NCBI GenBank assembly: GCA_951802195.1 | Contig: OX637621.1 | Span: forward strand, 1,240,001 to 1,304,000 | Direction of reading: 5' to 3' | Length of the DNA: 64,000 nucleotides | DNA from: Tausonia pullulans | Lineage: Eukaryota > Basidiomycota > Tremellomycetes > Cystofilobasidiales > Mrakiaceae | In this document: piece after piece, positions 59,512 to 64,000 of the stretch | Layout of the letters: each line of letters begins with the position of its first letter | How positions within the stretch are numbered: the stretch's first letter is position 1 | Position numbers and translations under genes: made by a program | Notes under the pieces: generated by a model | Told to the model about the DNA's origin: nothing | Seen by the model: only the letters and a program-made list of their open reading frames with translations | The model's database searches: none

Positions 59512-60013
59512 GCTAAAAGGGGATGGAGTTGGTGGTGGTGCTGAGTGGTGGGGGAGTTGGCTGTATGGGATGGCCTGCTGAAGACCTTGGTGGAGGGGAG
59601 AGGCGAGTGGGGGATAAGGCGGAAGTCGCGGGCGACAAGGAGGGGAGGTGATGGTTAGAGGGACAGCGGCCGAGCTCTAGGGTGAGCAAGCCAGTTAAGG
59701 GGACGGCCGCACGTCAGCGGGGGGGCCTTGTCGAAACTGCCAGTGTCGTCAAGAGACCAACCATCAACCTCATACTTCGGCCAATCTAAAGCTCTACACA
59801 AAGAAGTGATGGGTTTCATTTCTTCTGGCGTGTGAGCTGGGCGAACGAAAGGAGCATTACTCGCGCGCACATCTCTCGTTGATCCCTTCCTGTCAATCTC
59901 ATAGACTTTGCTACGAGGCGACTCCTTCTTGGCAATCCCCCTCCCCCTCCCCTTCTTCCTTCATAATTTCCAGCGGAATACATGGAATCCAGAATTCATC
60001 TCTACGTCCATCT
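59512..60013. promoter_or_regulatory. CDC48 promoter region and MED16 3' flank
   Basis: About 500 nt lie upstream of the CDC48 ATG and downstream of the MED16 stop. The first 150 nt are G-rich on the plus strand (C-rich in the CDC48 sense). I searched by eye for a proteasome-type GGTGGCAAA box and found none. Confidence 0.5.
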
Positions 60014-63000
60014 CTAAGGTTCTTCCTCGGCCTTCCTCTTCCTCCCACCCAGATCGTCACCTGCCCCATCCGCCTCCGCTGCCTCAGCGCGCAAGAGTAG
60101 CAGGACCTTCGACAGCGTCTCCTTCGGGAGCTTGGCAACGCTCGCGGCGAGTCGCCGGGCGGGGTCAACGTCGTCGTTGCTGTTACCCTCAGTCGACAAC
60201 GGTGAGACCGACGGCGGCTCGAGCTTGAGTCGGACGAGCGGGCTGTCCAGTTGGTCCGAGGAGGCGCCGCCTGCGAAAGAGAGGTGGAGTATCCGTCAGT
60301 ACGTGGGGCGTTGTTCCGTGTTGAGAGAAATGTCGACGCACCATCCGTCGACAACACCCCCTCGAGCAACTCGAGCTCCTTCCCAAGCCTGACGACATTC
60401 AGCCCTGACCTCGCGAGCGCGCTCTCCAGCGCTGCTGAGGCGGCGGGAACCTGGGTCGAGAGCAAGGAGGCCGCGGATGGAGAAGGAGACGAGGCAGACG
60501 ACGCCGTCTTGGCGGCTTGGGTGAGGAAGGCGGAGAAGTCGGTGATCTGGTCGAGGAGGGAGTGGAGGAGGGAGCGGGTGGTCGGATGAATGAGCAGAAG
60601 AAAGGAGGAAGCCGACGAGCGAGAGGGAGGAGTGTCTGCTTGAGAGGTGGATCGATTGATCAGTCTTCTTCTAGTCGTCAGCGAAGCTTCACAGGGGGAA
60701 CAGGTCTGACCTTTATTTTCAGTCGATGACGACCCCTTCCAGTCATACCACGCCTGATCGACGACCGCGCGCCGAAGAATCCCACTGACGACGCCGAGGA
60801 CCCACATCGTGTGCGGGACGAGCTTCCAGATCGACTCTGTATGCCCCAAACGCTCAAGGTCAGTCCTCGAACCCACATCACGAGAGAAGAGCTCAGAATT
60901 ACCAGGAAGGAAGGTCGTGCCTGAGGGTCGAGATTCGAGGAACAGCGCATTGCTCGCCGCGAGCGCCAAGACGTCCGAGGCAAGCTTCCACCGAGGATCT
61001 TGGATCGCCCTGGGAGGAGTTCACTTCATCAGCTCAGATCTCGACTAAGAGTGAACTCGATACGCATGCTTCCGACGCACCGGTAGAGAATGAGCTGAAC
61101 GCCCAGCACCGGAAGAAGCCACTCCGAGTCACCAAGCGTCGGGGGAGAAGAGCCCGTGGGACCCTCCTCCTGAGCACGCAGAACAGCCCACGTCCGCTCA
61201 AGTACAATATCGGCAAATGCTACATGTCGGGATCCGTCTCTTGTCAGCTCGCGTGTCCCAAGAAGGCTTTCAACGTTGACCTCGACGACATACCAGCCAG
61301 CTCAACCGTCTGTTTCTTCAGACCCGAGGCGTCCAACGCAAGCCTTATCACATCAGACGGATCGGTGCCTTGGTGTAAACTGAGTGCGAGGGCAGTCCCG
61401 AGCTCGCGAGCTAAGCGCTCTCTATCTGTGTCTGTAGGCCGCGTGTCAGCTCTTGGGGGGTACCAGAGAACATCGGTCGGAACGCACCATCAGTGATGTC
61501 ACTCGCATTGACGCTCCGGAGCGGATGCGCCTGGAGAACGATCCCTGGTCGACCCCCTTCTTCGACGACATCGGAGAGGCTTGCGAGGAGCGCCCCGTTC
61601 GGGGAGGAGACGCTCGAGCTCGGGACTTTCTTACTCTGCGATGGGGTCGCTTGCTGCTGTTGCTGTGAGCCACGTCGCTTCTTCGGCGCTAATGCGGTCG
61701 TCCGCGGTCGAAGAAGCGACGTGCGGCTCCATCCTGGAGCATCCTCCAGGGTCGCCAAATCTAGGACAGCGAACTCTCCCACCTGCAACGACGCCGGCGA
61801 GGAAGAAGACATCCCTCCCTCGCCACCGAGGATCGTGGCGAGTCCCAACCCCGCCGACGCGGGCCCGACCTGCCCCAGCTCAATGAGCACCCTTCCCTCA
61901 CCCAGCGACCTCCTCACCGCATGCATCGCAATCCACTCCGCAATAGGCGGGATGAAATTCGGCGCCAGCGGCGACTTCACTTCCTGCGTAAAGAAGGCCT
62001 CGTGCAGCTCGACGGGCTGCTTCTCCACCTTCCATAGGTGGAGGTCCGTCGATGGGCGGGGCCGCGAGGAGGAAGAGGAATGACAGGGCTCGGCGAAGGC
62101 GAGAACGAGGCCGATGGGCCGGTCGGGAGAAAGCTCGTCTTGGCCGAGCTCGATGGCGCCGGCAGTGGCGAAGTCGACGAGAGTGAGATGGGAGAGGATC
62201 GCACTGGGTGAAGGGACAGCGTTGGCTGGGGGTGCTGAAGACGCGGTCGGATGTGAAGCAGCCTCGGGGTTCGGGGTAGCGGCGGCGGAGGCGAAGTGAA
62301 TCGGAGGGAGAGGACGCGTGGTGATGCCTGAGCGAGGGGAAGATCGTATCAGGGGGAAGAACGATACCAGTCCAGGCCCACGATATGAGATGCAACGCAC
62401 TGGCTTCTGTCCCAAGAAGATCAATCTTGACCTCGGCAACCTCGACCCACCGATCCGCCCCGAGCTCCTCGTCAAGCCCTCTCGCCGGCGCAGCCACGGG
62501 GACTGGCGGCGTCAGCTCCGTCATCTCCGCCGTTTCTTCAGGTAGCGTCAGCAACTGAATGGGCTCCTCGCCACCGACAGTGAAGGCGGAGAGATCGCCA
62601 CCGAGGCCAAGCGAGTGGAAGAGCGCGTTCGGGTCGGACGACGACGACGAGGTTGTCACGACCGGCGGCACGATAGTGGATGCCGGGATCGGTGCTGGAG
62701 GGTCGCGAGGGAGGTCTGCCGAGTGAGTGGCAACGTAGAGACAGGAGTCTGTCCGATGAGAGAGAGTGTCAGTGCCGACAACGATCTATTGCCCGGGCCC
62801 ACCAGAAACTCACCTTCAGCTCGGAGATGGATCTTTCCCCTCCTAACCCGCCGATCCCTCTTCACCGCAGCGTCGACGGCGCCCTCGCTCCCGCCAACAT
62901 GCCCAACAACCTGCGCAGCCTCATCAATCCCCCAGACGCCAACTTCGGGTCCAGCGAACCCGCACCTCAGAACACGGAGCGGCCAGCCAACTCCGAGAAT

Positions 63001-64000
63001 CATATTGGAGGAAGAGGAGGAAGACACATCGGCAGCCGGAATGGTGCCAGTGGCTGGGGTAGGAGGAGCCGGATGGTACAGGACGAGTTCATGCGAGGCC
63101 GCGAGGACGAGGAACGTCGGCGGTGTGGAGGCCGAGGAAGCGCGGGTTGGGAGAGGCGGACCGAGGGCTGGGAGACGATGTAGCTTAGGCGGGACGTGAG
63201 GGCCGGGTGGGGAGGACTTCTTCGGTGGTTGCTGTCTGGTTGAGGTGGAGGTGCTGCCTACACCGGCGTCGGTGGCCGTAGAGAACTCGAACGAGGGCTC
63301 CTCGACTTTTGGCGTGAACAAGCCATCGTCGTCATCCTCAACGACCTTGACTGGCTCCTTCTCCTCCTTCTGCTCTGTCTTGCTCGCACCCACGTCCTCC
63401 TCCTTCTTTGACGGAGGCAGCGGTGCTGCCGCCCACTCGCGCTCGCTCCCAAGCCATGCAACATCAATGACCTCCCTTCCAGCCGCAACGGCCCATTGGT
63501 CCCTGACGATCCAGTCGGCCCTAGTACGACCGCCTCCAGCTGCTCCCGATCCTCCGCTGTTATTCGAGAGGATCTCCCAGAGTGCGAGGGTGCCGCCCTG
63601 ACCCGGCGGGCCTTCGAGCGGAAAGAACGCGACGAGGTGCGCGCCGGACGGCGAGGCGGAGAGATACGTCGGAGAGAGATGTGGGAGCGGAAGACGCGGA
63701 AGAGGGAGCGGGAAGGAGAAGGAAGGAGTCGAAGGTGATGACTCCGAGGGAGGAAGTGGCCAGGCACGGAGATGAGGGAGGGGGACCGGGGAAGGCAACG
63801 AGCCGATGACGGTGGTGCTGCTGCTGCTCGGGGAGGAGGACGCGATGGGTAGCGAAGCGATGATGACGTTGTGGGGCGTGAAGGCGAGGGTTCTGGAAAG
63901 GACAACCCTGTCAGTGAGCCCGAAGATAAGATGAAAAGGGGCCTGGCTGGCCGATGACGGACCTCTTTAAATCGCAGCCGCCCAACGCCTCGTACACGTC
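60014..64000 (-). CDS. MED16: Mediator tail subunit Med16 (Sin4), 5' end cut by window edge
   Basis: Med16 belongs to the Mediator tail that contacts transcription activators. The gene runs in from the right edge (DVYEALGGCDLK at 64000-63965) and ends with TAG at 60014. The N-terminal half looks like a WD40-type propeller: YLSASPSGAHLVAFFPLEG, DQWAVAAGREVIDVAWLGSE, TFLVLAASHELVLYHPAP, LRVLRCGFAGPEVGVWG. A long Ser/Pro/Lys insertion interrupts it. The C-terminal helical half contains IQDPRWKLASDVLALAASNA, ESIWKLVPHTMWVLGVVSGI, then FLLLIHPTTRSLLHSLLDQI. These match, as I recall, the PRWKLA...LW.L...W..., and L.HP motifs near the end of fungal Med16. The final 60 residues are basic/acidic (RKRKAEEEP). 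About a dozen short introns. Identification rests on the C-terminal pattern, so it is likely rather than certain. Confidence 0.68.

Overview
The window is nuclear DNA of a fungus, most likely a GC-rich basidiomycete yeast. Genes are dense, on both strands, and cut by many short GT-AG introns (mostly 45-95 nt, donors GTGAGT, GTGCGT or GTCCGT, often with a CTAAC/CTGAC-like branch site). Placement below Basidiomycota is a guess (Pucciniomycotina-like), because no rRNA or mitochondrial marker is present. I see no virus, retroelement, DNA transposon, CRISPR array, rRNA or tRNA gene.

Layout. 1-1572: 3' part of the a-factor/CAAX protease STE24 (-), running off the left edge. 2010-3099: small cysteine-rich two-TM protein (-), sharing a promoter with 3438-20726, the midasin gene MDN1/REA1 (+). 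For MDN1 I could trace 20 exons that close in frame to 5246 codons. 21092-22459: nuclear thiol peroxidase of the DOT5/PrxQ type (+), with an 8-nt microexon supplying its active-site Tyr-Pro-Arg. 22590-25858: decayed NADPH oxidase of the fungal NoxA/Nox1 type (-). 27188-28971: NAPE-PLD-like metallo-beta-lactamase (+). 29132-32512: RBM5/RBM10-like splicing factor (-). 32790-35333: sterol C-24(28) reductase ERG4 (-). 35741-38705: GCN20 (-), head to head with 39135-41115, the Rag GTPase GTR1 (+). 42182-45322: condensin kleisin BRN1 (-). 45849-46358: small secreted eight-cysteine protein (+). 46886-49184: GDP-mannose transporter VRG4 (+). 49822-55004: large chromodomain/coiled-coil/zinc-finger protein (-). 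55659-59511: CDC48 (-). 60014-64000: Mediator subunit MED16 (-), running off the right edge.

The content is mostly housekeeping: ribosome assembly (midasin), proteostasis (Cdc48), amino-acid and TORC1 signalling (Gcn20, Gtr1), secretory glycosylation (Vrg4), ergosterol synthesis (Erg4), chromosome condensation (Brn1), transcription and splicing (MED16, RBM5-like). The most notable points are the dead NoxA locus beside a live peroxiredoxin, the peroxiredoxin microexon, five runs of 19-30 C that all lie on the sense strand of their transcript, the GCN20-GTR1 shared promoter, and the unclassified chromodomain protein. Exon boundaries were read by hand. Where I state that a gene closes in frame, I checked the phase arithmetic.
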